From the NCBI GenBank assembly GCA_048013815.1, contig CM106586.1, positions 14,136,001 through 14,200,000 of the forward strand: 64,000 nucleotides of DNA, in the 5' to 3' direction. Below are positions 9,800 to 21,231 of the stretch, piece after piece. The position numbers and the translations under genes are program-made. Under the pieces are notes generated by a model. The model saw only the letters and a list, made by a program, of their open reading frames with translations. It searched no databases and had not been told where the DNA came from. Within the stretch, counting starts at the first letter, position 1. Each line of letters starts with the position of its first letter. Source of the DNA: Setoptus koraiensis (lineage: Eukaryota > Arthropoda).

Positions 9800-12700
9800 C
9801 TACTCCGCTTCTTAACTCAATCCAACGTTCAACTGTATCCTAGTGTTACTGCTAATGTAAGAAAAGTGCAAGCCTATGCCACCACACCAGGGGGATAAAG
9901 TGGCATAAAAAGAAGATAAAATGAAATAATGATATAAATATCTATCAATAATACGCTTGCACAGCACCGCACAAACTGAAAGTTGAACCGCTCATGCTTG
10001 GCCCCGCTCTTGTGAGCTCTATTCGATATATATTCGATGGGCCGCTGATCCTTATGACCATCATAATCATAACGAAATAATCAATTTATTTCATACAAAC
10101 AAGACAGAAATCCTTTCGTTGTTGACTACTTTCTAGATAGGAGCTCTTTCTCACCTGTTCTGGGTCGTTCAATCAGAATTTTTCCGGTTCATCGGAATGG
10201 TTTCTCCCAACTGGAGTGAAAGAAAATGAGTTAGAGAAAGAATTCCTTCGACAGGGGACCGTTGCAGAGAAAAATTTCGAACAAAAATAATTCCGAAAAT
10301 AAGAACGATGCGAAAAAACAGTTCACGCGAAAAGTAATCCGACAATGACTTGTGGCGATGTTTTCAGAACGACCTGACTGATTGGTGTTCTGCAGATACT
10401 ATTTGTTTGTCTGGCAAGATCTTGAACGTATTTTTTTTGTCTGGATTTCGAGGGCGCCGCAGTGAAAAAAATTAATATCATTATAAAAACTTAACCTTTG
10501 AGTTTTTTTTTCTGTTTTGCTCCGTTATCCGATGTGCCCTGTCACCTCGAAGAGTGTTTTCATATGACAGGGGCAACTTGAGGGGGGGGGGCAGTCAGCA
10601 TCGCCTGGCAAGCCATCTCAAACAAGGTGAGATATAACAGTTGAAAATTAATCAGATTGACAGTAGTAACACGTTGACAGCGGACAAAAGTCAAAACCCA
10701 ATAGAGTGTGCTTGGCCTCTCGAGGATATAAATTATATCAACTGTGCCGATATGTGTTCGCTGTCAAGAGTGTGTTAATCGTCAGAGTTTCAATCGAGGC
10801 CGACCTATTCATTCAAACATCACGTGTGTGAGTGTGTGTTTTTGAGACGTCACGACACACAAAGAGGCTCACTTGCCGGAGGTGCAAAAGCCAATTGATG
10901 ACGAAGATTAAACCGCGCCCTGATCAAACAGCAACAACATTAATATCAAGCCAGTGTGTATAGGCCGATAACATGGTGTTGCTCTTGATAGAAATAGAGA
11001 CGTTCCCCACTTGGCAAACAACCTTGGCGGCCAGCTATCTAGTGCGTGATAGCTTGTGTTTGTGTCACTTAGGCTTAGCCCATCTAAACAACATTCTATT
11101 GATGCCGGCTTTGTGTTGGGGCCCCGTCGCACCTACGAGCACACAGTCAGATTACTTTCAGTTTGTCTCATATCGGAGCGGATCAAGGTTGGATCAGGGC
11201 GAGAAAAGCCGAGACAAGCTCATATTTATTATATGCCCGATATACAGTATACACCAGCAGGTAAGCTACAATACATCAGCTAGTTGTACCTGAAACATCC
11301 CATTGGCCTCAAGTATTCTCGGCTCACAAACAAACTTGAGATCCGCTGGCCGCTCGTTACTAGCGACGGATTATTGGCACAAACTTGTGTCCATTCACAA
11401 TCTGGTGCCCCGTTCTAATTGAACAACACCTAAACTAACGAACAAAAGCGGATTAATTCAAGTATGCTTTGTCATCTTTCATTATTATTATTTATTATTA
11501 TTATTATTACTATCTCGCCTTTTCCTTATTATCTGACGCTCTTGCGCATTTATTTACTTCGGCCATACAACTCGATCGTAACTCAATTGACACTTTTGTA
11601 TTGGACGCACGCAATTGATGATGATACCGATATATTGATTGAGAGCACAACAATGATGAGCAAAGCAGCAAACAATTTTATCAATGCAATCAATACAAGT
11701 GTTTGCAATTCCTTGTCGAATGTAATGAATGATCAGCCATTGTTTATTGTTACTGCTTGCCTATAACTAGAATGAAGTCGTCGCATTGCAGACTGCCCAC
11801 AATTCTGGCCACATAGCGACCTGATAAATGTCACACAATGTCAATTATGCTACACAAAAAGACAGTGTGACGAACACACTGGCAGAAGTAGAATTTTGTC
11901 CTTTTCTATCTGATTAAGGGTGAGAAGCTTCCAGATCTTGGGGTTCGCATTTCGTTGCAAACCCGGGATATGCGAAATATCTGTTTTCTTTTTTCGAAAG
12001 TTTCTGCTGTTTTTCGCCGCGTCATAATATCTTTATGTCTACTAGACACTGTCTAGCATGGTCCAATAAATGGGCCTGTCAAGCATGCTCAGTGATCATA
12101 ATTAATTAATCGAGCCATTGTAAATATTCAGGCGTTGCTGTCGCATCAGTTAATGATTCACCTTTGGAACAATGCACATTTTTTGCATTATCAGACATAG
12201 TTTATGGTACCGGTAAGCGTGGAGTGGAAGAAAAACTGATCATGGTGTCTGGCCAAGCTTGCGGTGATAAGCGAACGTAGCCCCAAAGAAAACAGATAAC
12301 AACTTCATCGTGAAATGAGCAAATATTATCCAAGAGTAAGTGTAAACGAAGTCAAGCTTTTGATTCGCTGCTTCCACTAGTCCAGCAAAAATATTCCCCG
12401 CTCGCTGGTGACAATATAACTGGCGAAAATTGCCAATTCAGCTCGCCAGTCATTCGTGCCAACATTTATCATTCTTTTGCTAGAGCAGAGAAAAAAAAAG
12501 CGCAAATATATTCATTGTGTGTTGAATTTTATTTTGGCATTCCTAAGCGTCAAACTAGGTCGCTTCTTGCACGCACGCTATCGGCGTCATGTATTTCGCC
12601 TTTTACATATCCACTTGGCTCGATGAAGATCCGATTGGGCTTGCTGTTTAGCTATTCTGCGTTGAAGAGAACTCCATGAGGTGAGGAAGTACATATAATC

Positions 12701-14360
12701 TATGCATACTAAATAGTCGTTGCAACTCTCAGAAAGCGAACGTACAACTGAAGCGGAAAAGCCTCATTACAGGAAGATGAATAGTGGGCTTTGCTGTGAA
12801 TACCTATATATTAGGTCAGTTATATATACACTTTGTTGGTGCGTAAACTCGTACTTATAATTGAGGGCAGCCGTGTTACCTCGGCCGATATAGGACACGA
12901 AGGCGAATCGCCTTGCCGACGTTTAATATACATTTTAACAAAAACACCTTACAGGGCGTAACTTTGAGTTATGGCGCGAGCAATGTAGATGTAAAACATG
13001 TTGGACTGATCGAGATTAGTTGACCCTGAACAATCTATACAATTTTGTCACCCAGTGAAAGAGCCTAGGTCAAGCAGCCAATAGATAAGAATTGGGTTAG
13101 ACATTCTCTCTGTGTGTCGAAAATGTAAAATTGTCTCTCAGTTGTTGAGAGAAATAGAGTAGATTCTGGTTCGTTTTATTCTCGTTTGCACCAATTCAAG
13201 TGCAAGAAGGCAACTAAATAAGATCAAATTTCACCAAATCCAAGTCCAGTTTGAACATTTTACCAGTGGTCGTGCCTTTCTAAACCTCTAGATTACGTCA
13301 ACTTGAGCAATTTGTACTCCCCAACTTAATATGTTAATGCAATTGCATGAGCGACGAAAAACTCAGGGTGAAACTATGCTGACAGCTATACGGAATCTCT
13401 ATGATAAATAGAGGTAAACTTGTTACTTGGAAAGTCGACGCACCGGCGCATAATCAACAAATCTTCGACAGTACTTTCTGCTCAAAGCTGAGAATATTTA
13501 ATTGAAAATAGTTTTTCTCATGGGAGTTGCTTTGAATATACCAACAATATATTCTCAATTCAAGTTATTCAATACTGTACAAATTTATGGACTAAGGAAC
13601 GAATTTGAGCGAGTCGTCTGACAGCAGAAAGAATAATTTTCTTGGTAAACAAACTTGATTGATATTGTAGATATGGTTATAACAAGTTGTCAATTTCTGA
13701 GTGTTATCTGAGGAGTTTAAAAGCTCCCTTATGATTGCTGTGCGATCTCTTGATTAATCGCGGTGACTTTCTTTCTTTAATAGCTCACTTTTCAACATAT
13801 ATCAGAATAGTAACTAACAATGAATGTAAATCTTCGATTTCGGGCACTAAAGCTACATCGAGCATCATGTGATTAGATTGATTAGCCGAAATTTGTGATA
13901 CATGCTCAATTGTAGGTTGTGCCTGTGTTTCCTGAAGCTTCGATTTCCGAGTCTATTTACCGGGGTATGCGCTAGTTTCATATGAACAGTCTTGAATATC
14001 CTATGAATAGTTAGGTTTCACTATGGTTTTAAATATAATCTAAATTCATAGTGATGTAATTAAATACTTCAATCGAAATATTAGTTTGAAACCATGGTGC
14101 ACCATCAGTTGATTCCTCAACTAGTTGTCTTAAGCTTTGTTATTTGTTTATATACGTGCATGGACATGTATTTGTGTGTAGGGGAAAACTGCTCATCCAA
14201 CCGAAAAGAATTCAAATTGATTCTAGTCCTTTTAGATTGCATTTACTTTATCATAGTTGCCAGCTCTTCCGTCACTTTGTGTCCTCCCATTCTTAGATAA
14301 TCCATTCATGGAGGAATAGTGGATGTTAGCTCATTGAGTATAGAGAATATAAATCATCCG
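9800..14360. other. AT-rich stretch without a supported gene
   Basis: About 4.5 kb between the GC-rich block and the 3' end of Rab39. Only short frames without domains occur (for example around 10973-11293 and 11464-11766). A TATAAA string lies at 10727-10732 with no convincing initiator or gene after it. Probably intergenic. Confidence 0.5.
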
Positions 14361-14361
14361 G

Positions 14362-15674
14362 TCAACAACATCCACCCATGAATCCTGACACTGGCTGAGC
14401 TTCGAGAATCCGAGATCTATTGCCGGTTAGGCCAACAAATCCTGACCTACTACTATGAGCGTCTGCCACCAATGGGCCTAGTCTTACTCCATCAATGGGC
14501 TCTTGGCTGTGGCCAACTAAAGCAATATTACCATTGCCAACAGTTATCTTGCCGGAGTCACTAATTCTATCATAGATTTCTTCCGCCAGTATTTGAAAAG
14601 CTTGATCAACATTATGCCTCGCCTTACTAGAGGTTTCAATAAATTGTAATCCATACAGATTGGCAAAGGCTTGACCGTCTTCATAGCTGACCTGCCTCTG
14701 GCTCTCCAAATCTGTCTTGCAGCCAATAACTAGGTAGACTATCTTAGATTTTGTGCTACTCGTCTTTTCATCAGTGTATGTGGTGCCAGAGGGGTTATTG
14801 TGTGTTGCAGTGGACATATTCGCATCAGCGAAGGAGGGGTTTATAACAGGTGGTTCGTTGTTGAATTTAGTTGGCGTGCTAGACGAGTTTGGTGTTGTAG
14901 AGGTTTCAACGAATCTCCTGGCCTCAAATAACCAATCAACAAGGTGGTCGTAAGATTCCCTGTTTGTAATATCATATACTAATACAATTCCAACAGAATT
15001 TCTGTAATAGCTCGTAACAATAGATCTAAAGCGCTCTTGACCAGCGGTATCCCTGTTATGTACAGAGAAAGTCGTAAAGTTGTTGTTTTTTTCATTAGTT
15101 CAATCAATATAATATAATACGCAATATAACATGTAACATACATATAAATGTAATGGAAACTTCAATTAACAACATTCACTTACCAGATTTGTAATTTGAT
15201 TATAATATTGTCTTGATTAGTAGAACTGGCAGTAGAGATGGACGTTAAAGAGGCGTTTGGATTCAGGCGGCCCCGGTCGGCAGTTCTCATACCAGACGGG
15301 CTACTAGTGTTGAGTTTACTCTGTCGTCTACTTGATAGGTATGATGCTTTATGTGATGATGAATACAATGAAGATCTTTTAGCGTTGCTCTTTTGAACTG
15401 AGGATGATGATCGTGATGATATGTCTTTTGGTAGTGACTCAGGTGGGAGATTCGAATGCGGATTCGGTATTTCTATCATCTTAGAAAAGAAATCCACACC
15501 AACTGTGGGCTCTGATTCACTAAATGTTCCCTCTGAAAAGGTTTTCAATAAGGATGATTTTCCCACCATTGTGTCCCCTATGACAATAATTCTAAATTGA
15601 TAATGATGTGGGACCTCCATCTTGAAAGATGAATGATTCGATGGCATTATTTTTCGTTCAATTAGTAAGTCCAA
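14362..15674 (-). CDS. Rab39: Rab39-type small GTPase with two large low-complexity insertions
   Basis: Two exons: 15674-15184 and 15052-14362; the 131-bp intron (GTAAGT...CAG) splits the Trp codon of WDTAGQE. GTPase motifs are all visible: YQFRIIVIGD, P-loop GDTMVGKS, switch I EPTVGVDFF, G3 WDTAGQERF, G4-like GCKTDLES, G5 ETSSK, and a C-terminal GGCC for double prenylation. The GVDFF and GCKxDLES signatures are those of Rab39, a late-endosome/lysosome and autophagy Rab. The protein is about 375-393 residues against about 215 for the family because of a Ser-rich insert (about 85 residues) in the interswitch region, between MIEI and IKLQIW, and a second Ser/Thr/Asn-rich insert (about 50 residues) before the strand leading to GCKTD. 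Start choice is open: ATG at 15620 (MEVPHHYQF) gives the usual short N-terminus; an upstream frame reaches 15674. Confidence 0.9.
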
Positions 15675-16762
15675 TGTTGCAAGAGATGGGGTGAAGTTGA
15701 GAATTGTGATATTGTCATATTAATTTTGTTTATATTATAATTGGTTGATATTATTGGTGATGATGATAATAGTGTATAGTCATGATAACTAACAGAGAAT
15801 CCGTATGAGTGATTTCGGGCGTTAATATCTATATATCTCGGATGTGTGTTTGTAGTATAGAGTTACTATTGTATGATTGCATGTCCATCATTTTTTATCT
15901 ATTGTAATCATACATGAAAATCTAATCAGTTGATATCTCGATATGAATCGAAACTGGTGACAATAATAGATAAACACAAAGCGAAAGAGAATGGAGATGT
16001 GAGCTATGGCTTTGTTTTTTCTTTCTATTATACCATCTAAAATGAATGAGTGCAATACCTGATGTGGGAGTAAATAACGTTCTCCATATGATCTACTTAC
16101 CGATTGTAAGTATAAGTGATAATATTGTAGCAGTTAGTTTCCAGTACACATTTGTCATTATATGAATCAGCTGGCTCGATGTCGTCGAGAGAAGCTCAAC
16201 AAATCAGAGATGATAGTACAAGCTTCGTCATGTAAAACTCTAGCGTCGTTTGTAGTTGTGATTGTGCTGATCGTAAATTACACAATATCCTCAAATTATT
16301 TGCCTATTCTATTATATCACAGCAGTAGATTGATCCGTACGTTTTTGATGGTGCAAAATAATTACGACTCAACTAATGGGCATGTAAGCAATCAGTTTTG
16401 TTGGAATAATGCGTTAGTTTACTAATTTATGGTGAATCAGCTGAGACTATAAACAAGAAATGAGTATTCTTATCACACCGGTAATGTTGGTTTCAAAAGC
16501 AGTTTCAGATTGCTGACAAATAAACTCTCGGGATTTGCCTATTTATGGCGAGCTCGGCAGCCTATCGGAATTGCGCGACGCCCAACTACCCTGTCATCGC
16601 TCTACTCCTGCTATAGCGTTGTAAACACTCTCAGCTGTTTTATAGAATAAAGCCAACAACAGCAGTGTAAAAGTGCAATGGCGTCATTAAAAAAGAAAAG
16701 ATCCCCGTGTTGTCGATGGTGGCAAGGTCTAAAGACAGATTCTTGCTACATTAGGTATATAT
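15675..16762. other. Intergenic, no supported gene
   Basis: AT-rich spacer between the Rab39 start and the flotillin-2 3' end. The only longer frame (16162-16425, plus) has a hydrophobic run but no family signature and AT-biased composition, so I do not call it. Confidence 0.5.
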
Positions 16763-16768
16763 TTTATT
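16763..16768 (-). terminator. Polyadenylation signal of flotillin-2
   Basis: AATAAA on the minus strand about 140 bp past the flotillin-2 stop codon; the first canonical hexamer downstream in the direction of transcription. Confidence 0.5.
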
Positions 16769-16904
16769 GAAAAGTTATAGAAAATAAAATCGAGTTAGGT
16801 TCGAAAATATTCGAATGAGACCATTCGTTACAGTTGTGTGATACAAAAAAATATTTTTAGAAAATATGGCACCCTTCCATACAGTGTATGATTTATGCAA
16901 AACA

Positions 16905-18206
16905 TCAGTCGTTAATGTTTTGTGAACTCATTAATTTTTTGAGCAGACTAGCATTATATTGAGGATCTTTACCAACGGCCTTCATGGTTGCCGGTATCGA
17001 TGCAGTTTGTTTAGCGACCGAGGCAGCGTCTGTAGAATCATCATCGCCACCACTAATCAAGATGATTTCGTCAATCTTATTCAATGGCGCAGCAAGCTCG
17101 GCGGCTATTTTGGGTATGGCTATCAGCAAGTTCGACAGAATAGCTGCATCTCCAAACTTCTTATGACATTCGGCCTTCAACTTCATGCCCTGCGCCTCGG
17201 CCATACCAAGCATCTCACTGGCGGCAGCCTCAGCTGCGCCGATGATTTTCATTCGCCCTGCCTCGGCCTCTGCAGCAATACGTACCTCTTGGGCACAGGC
17301 CTCGGCATTCTTCTCTATGGCATAGGCCTCGGCTTTGGCCGGAAGAGTGACGTCCATTTCGAATTGTTTTTCTTGGCGCGAACATTCCTCTTTTTCGATA
17401 TCTATTTGTCCGTCAATTCTAATCTCTTCAACCTTCAACTCTTCTTGGCGAATAGTCTTTTGTGTTTTGGCCCATTGTAGATTATAAGCAAGTTTAGCCT
17501 CTGCCTTCTTTTTGCCCACCTCATTATCAAACTCCGCGCGCTTCAAAGAAGTGGCATGATTAAATCCCTCGACAGCTGTGTCCTTTTCGTATTTCTTTTG
17601 CAGTATCTCCTTGTCACAAGAGGATTCCTCTCGGATGGCCTCACCCTCTGCTTTGGCGACATGCATGGCGGCTTCGCACTTCACTCTGGCCGTGCTTTTT
17701 TTGCCCAGTGAGCTCAGATATTCAACATTGTCACTAATATCCTTTATTGTGAGACTCATTATATCAATGCCCATCCTGGTGAGATCAGTGGCAGCAGCCT
17801 CGCGTATGAGTCCAGCAAAGATTTGTCTTTGCTTATAGATGGCCTCTACTGTTTGTGTTCCTATAACGGCTCTCATGTGGCCCTCAAGAGTGTGCAAAAT
17901 AACCGACTTAATATGATCGATGTTCTTGCCCAAAAATTGTTCCGCGGCCAATGGCAAGAATTCATCATTGGACATTATTTTACAATGAACAACACCTGTC
18001 ACCGTTATGGGAACACCATGAGTTGTTTCAACGTGCTCACATTTTGGCGTCAATGTCATTATTTGTAGCGAGATCTTTTGAATGTTCGTCAGCATCCAAC
18101 AGCTCCAGCACCAGCCACCGACAACTATTTTCTTTTTGGACGAACCGAAGCATCCGCCTGACACTATTAGCGCCTCGTTGGGACCTACAGTGTGGATATT
18201 CCCCAT
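16905..18206 (-). CDS. Flo2: Flotillin-2 (reggie-1), single exon
   Basis: A 433-residue uninterrupted frame, the family's usual length. It starts MGNIHTVGPNEALIVSGGC, with the Gly2 myristoylation site, followed by the SPFH/band-7 domain (TGVVHCKI, EQFLGKNIDHIKSVI, LEGHMRAVIGTQTVEAIY) to about residue 170, and then the Ala/Glu-rich coiled-coil flotillin domain (repeated AEAEA-type heptads, MKLKAECHKKFGDAA, APLNKIDEIILISGG). Flotillins scaffold membrane microdomains in endocytosis and signalling. Of the known acylated cysteines of flotillin-2 (Cys4, Cys19, Cys20 in mammals), only Cys19 is kept; position 4 is Ile and position 20 is Phe. The gene is head-to-head with Rabenosyn-5, with 673 bp between start codons, so a shared promoter is plausible. 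Confidence 0.93.
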   Translation of the reverse strand: MGNIHTVGPNEALIVSGGCFGSSKKKIVVGGWCWSCWMLTNIQKISLQIMTLTPKCEHVETTHGVPITVTGVVHCKIMSNDEFLPLAAEQFLGKNIDHIKSVILHTLEGHMRAVIGTQTVEAIYKQRQIFAGLIREAAATDLTRMGIDIMSLTIKDISDNVEYLSSLGKKSTARVKCEAAMHVAKAEGEAIREESSCDKEILQKKYEKDTAVEGFNHATSLKRAEFDNEVGKKKAEAKLAYNLQWAKTQKTIRQEELKVEEIRIDGQIDIEKEECSRQEKQFEMDVTLPAKAEAYAIEKNAEACAQEVRIAAEAEAGRMKIIGAAEAAASEMLGMAEAQGMKLKAECHKKFGDAAILSNLLIAIPKIAAELAAPLNKIDEIILISGGDDDSTDAASVAKQTASIPATMKAVGKDPQYNASLLKKLMSSQNIND

Positions 18207-18879
18207 GTTGTTGGATGGTTAAGATGTTGTTAACACGCTATTATAATACGATAACAATAAATATATAGATGGCGGATAATTTCTGTTTTGACTGGAGTTG
18301 AATTGTCCGGTTATGATTGACTAGATATGATTATTATGCGTATATTCTTGACTAATAGGGATGCACAAAAACCACTGATTACGCGTTATAGTAAAAACAT
18401 TTGTGAAACGCTCTAGATCACAGCGTTGGTCGCTGGCCCCATAATCTTCGAACCTTTTGGGCACTCTCACACGCTCTTCGCCCCACTGCGTTTTAGCAAT
18501 GGAGGAGACACGCCAGAGATGGGCGAACATCGCTGCATGGGGTCTCGTTTCGAACGCGCACACCAGATAATATAACGCCCGCAGAAACAACAGCAACAAC
18601 TTTGCATTGTCTCTATCTTCGGAAACCACCGGAAGGTGGAGCAAGAGACAACGCGATGTTCAGAAGGCCACCAACCTATCGGTCAAAAATGAAGTTACTT
18701 CAGGATTCACCAATTCTGACAAACCAATATTGTCAGCTGTTCTTTTTGTTGTTGCATCAACGATGCAATGCGTCATAGAAACCAGACGAATTGGATCTCA
18801 CAAGCCACCCACCATATCCACTATAATATCGCTTAAAACACTCCAATAAAGATATTATTCTAGTTACCGGATCTCTAAA
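18207..18879. promoter_or_regulatory. Divergent intergenic promoter region, flotillin-2 / Rabenosyn-5
   Basis: 673 bp between two start codons facing away from each other. Short overlapping frames on both strands have no family match. No TATA box is obvious, as expected for housekeeping genes. The segment is copied without visible change in the inverted right arm (about 26330-27002). Confidence 0.45.
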
Positions 18880-20457
18880 ATGTATGGCGAAGAGAATGTT
18901 TTCTTCAATGATGGTCCACTAGCTAAAGATTGGCAATATCATGATTATGGCAATGAGAATTGGTTGAGCTTTCAATCAATCAGGAAGCGACACAATGAAA
19001 ATATTTGCCATGAAACCAATAAATTATTACTCAGGTTAGACAGGCTCATCAATGAGGCGCCACATTCTAATGCGGACGGTGGAGAACATGGTAAGGTACA
19101 AATGAGAGACCACGAACGTTCAGTGGTCGACTGGACATCTGATGATATTGTAAAATTGTGTCCATTTTGTGCTAAATCTTTCACACTGTCTCGGCGACGC
19201 CACCACTGTCGCCTATGCGGAGCTGTCATGTGTCATGGTTGCTCGTTGTTTCTGGAATACGAGGCAGCTTGTAAACTTATTAAGCCAACTAACTTAGAAG
19301 CACAACAAGACGGTGATACTACAAGGCAATCGGCATCGAATGAACAACTGAACAAATTAACTGCAAATACCTATAACGATACAACATCTAATCGAGCTTC
19401 AAATGGTGCCAACAACAAAAGTTTTACTGAATCAATCCTGTCTCCATTCAAGAGATCATCCTCTAAACTGAATGACAGTGCAAGGAGCAATGATTCCAGA
19501 CCCTCTTTGTTATCGAACGCAATAGGCCTTCTCCAATCACAAAATCGCAGGGGATCTCAGACTAGCTTATTGACATTTATCAATACAGCAAACAACTCGT
19601 CGAGTCAGAATGATCCACAACTGTCTAAGATCAGACTGTGCGAAGATTGCAAACGTCTTTTGGACAAACGATTACAATCTATAGAGGATCATTACTATCA
19701 TCCATTCTTTTGTGATTTTTACGAAAAATTGCGCTCTCGGACAACCTCAGCTGATGAGCTTCTAGCAACTTACGATAAAATGTGTCAGTCATTAAACATA
19801 GGCGAAGAGAATTACAAAATACAGGATGCACAAGAATTGAGAGCAAAACTGGACACACTTAAAAACAACATAGCTCATATGGCCAAGAATATTACCACGC
19901 TTGCTTCTACTAGCAATGAAAAAGAAGTACAGCTTGTAACAGCTATACGGCAATCAATTGGATTTTGGGTGAAAAAGTATGAGTCCTTGGCAGCATATCC
20001 GACCGAGGAAGAATATGAAGAATTAAAGCTCAAGCGCCGCCAGCAAATTGAAGAGCAACTGTCAATGAACAAGTCAAACGTGGCATATGGCAATGAAAGC
20101 ACATTAGGGGATCGTGTCAATTCGGAAAGCAGTAGCCCTCGTCCCGAAAAGCGGGGTCTAATGGGTCTACCCAGATCAGGTAATTCTAGAGGTATGAAGC
20201 GTTCAATCACTATGGGTGACAGTTTCAATGCAAACAATAGTGCTTGGATGCCGAACCAATCCATGCTTGATACCGAGGAAGCAAATCCTTTATTGATACA
20301 AATTAGAAATCTAGAAGAGTATATAAAACAGGCCAGAAATGCCAATCGTTATGAGGAGGTGTCAACTCTGGAAGTGAACCTTCGAGATCTGGAGATAGAG
20401 TTTCTAATCCAACAAGGTGACTCTGTACATCTAGATGACTCAACAACTGACGACTAA
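18880..20457 (+). CDS. Rbsn-5: Rabenosyn-5 (FYVE and Rab-binding endosomal effector), single exon
   Basis: 525 residues. Residues 75-120 form a FYVE zinc finger: CPFC, then SRRRHHCRLCGAVMCHGCS with the RRHHCRLCG phosphatidylinositol-3-phosphate signature, and CEDC after a long Ser/Asn-rich loop (about 130-255). The C-terminus has the Rabenosyn Rab-binding helix pair (ANPLLIQIRNLEEYIKQARN, VSTLEVNLRDLEIEF). Rabenosyn-5 links Rab5 and Rab4 with Vps45 in early-endosome fusion and recycling. Unlike the vertebrate protein (about 780 residues) it has no N-terminal C2H2 finger and no NPF motifs. An in-frame-independent AATAAA at 20568-20573 would end its transcript inside the convergent BORCS5 coding sequence. 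Confidence 0.92.
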   Translation: MYGEENVFFNDGPLAKDWQYHDYGNENWLSFQSIRKRHNENICHETNKLLLRLDRLINEAPHSNADGGEHGKVQMRDHERSVVDWTSDDIVKLCPFCAKSFTLSRRRHHCRLCGAVMCHGCSLFLEYEAACKLIKPTNLEAQQDGDTTRQSASNEQLNKLTANTYNDTTSNRASNGANNKSFTESILSPFKRSSSKLNDSARSNDSRPSLLSNAIGLLQSQNRRGSQTSLLTFINTANNSSSQNDPQLSKIRLCEDCKRLLDKRLQSIEDHYYHPFFCDFYEKLRSRTTSADELLATYDKMCQSLNIGEENYKIQDAQELRAKLDTLKNNIAHMAKNITTLASTSNEKEVQLVTAIRQSIGFWVKKYESLAAYPTEEEYEELKLKRRQQIEEQLSMNKSNVAYGNESTLGDRVNSESSSPRPEKRGLMGLPRSGNSRGMKRSITMGDSFNANNSAWMPNQSMLDTEEANPLLIQIRNLEEYIKQARNANRYEEVSTLEVNLRDLEIEFLIQQGDSVHLDDSTTDD

Positions 20458-20533
20458 TTCCTTACTAAAATGTTACACCAGGTATATCATGGACAGATGT
20501 TTTTCTTACAAAGACCTTTGTGCTGTAGACCAA

Positions 20534-21231
20534 CTACGAGAATTCCTCCAAGGCCAAACCGGGTGGTAATAAAGAGTTTAGCTTATTCATAGAATTGACA
20601 CACGAGTCGGACATGCGCTCGCACTTGTTTAAGATGTTGTATAATTCGTCTACTTTTCTACTGTCATCATTGATCTTTGCAATGGCTTTGTGTTTCTCAT
20701 TAACATAAGCCTCGGTGAATCTGGCGACAAATTCCTCCGACTGGACTATTTTATCTTCCAATTGGTTTTGTCTTGCTGTTATCAGGTCAGCTCTGTTTCT
20801 GAGATGTTGCTCGAGTGTCGTTATACATTCAACCCACGGCGCGGAGTTTAGTTGATGTTCGGGCGAATGTCTCTTTGGATCTATCTGATGACCGTCGATA
20901 GATAAGATGGGCAAAACCCTGGGGGGCAAAGTTTTGTAAGGTCTCAGAGCTCTGTCGGTGGATGTATGAGCGGAACTATTTACAACCACTATCTTGGAAG
21001 TAGGCGAATTGGTTTGAGTAATATCCTCAGTAGATGGGCTTGCAAGAATATAGGAGCCAGTAGCTGTTAAATCCTGGGCGGGTTCTACGGGAGGATCTGC
21101 TAGATTTTGTGTGAAGATCAAATTATTATGTCAACTAAAGCCATAAACGTCATTCGGATCATCAGCTGAGCATCTAAGAACTTACCTTTCCCACGGCGTA
21201 TAGAAATTGTTTGAGATTGGTTTGCACCCAT
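20534..21231 (-). CDS. BORCS5: BORC complex subunit 5 (myrlysin), two exons
   Basis: Exon 1 (21231-21186) encodes MGANQSQTISIRRGK; exon 2 runs 21099-20534; the 86-bp intron begins GTAAGT and ends CTAG, and joining G|CA gives Ala. The product is about 203 residues (human 196). MG at the start is a myristoylation site, as in human myrlysin, where it anchors the BORC complex on lysosomes. The family pattern is present: TSKIVVV followed by a Leu/Pro-rich stretch (LPILSIDG), the central coiled coil (HLRNRADLITARQNQLEDKI), and LNSLLPPGLALEEFS at the end, matching LNSMLPEGERLEPFS. BORC recruits Arl8 for outward lysosome transport. Its stop lies 76 bp from the Rabenosyn-5 stop (tail-to-tail). Confidence 0.88.
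20568..20573 (+). terminator. Candidate polyadenylation signal of Rabenosyn-5
   Basis: AATAAA on the plus strand 111 bp past the Rabenosyn-5 stop, inside the last codons of the opposite-strand BORCS5 gene, implying overlapping 3' ends. Confidence 0.45.

Larger units (their letters stand above)
2660..9800. other. GC-rich gene-poor block with microsatellites and hairpins
   Basis: No frame here shows a recognisable domain. The block contains AT (about 3111-3175), CA (3260-3281, 4690-4830), GTC/GTT (4300-4410, 5141-5195) and 10-bp (7496-7545) repeats, several perfect inverted repeats, and recurrent GGGGCCCC octamers. It lies upstream of the minus-strand gene starting at 2655 and may be its promoter, 5' untranslated exons or intron, which is inference only. 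Confidence 0.6.

Noticed and set aside
16162-16425. Short hydrophobic frame between Rab39 and flotillin-2
   Set aside because: AT-rich DNA readily gives Ile/Leu/Val runs; no family signature or supporting splice sites.
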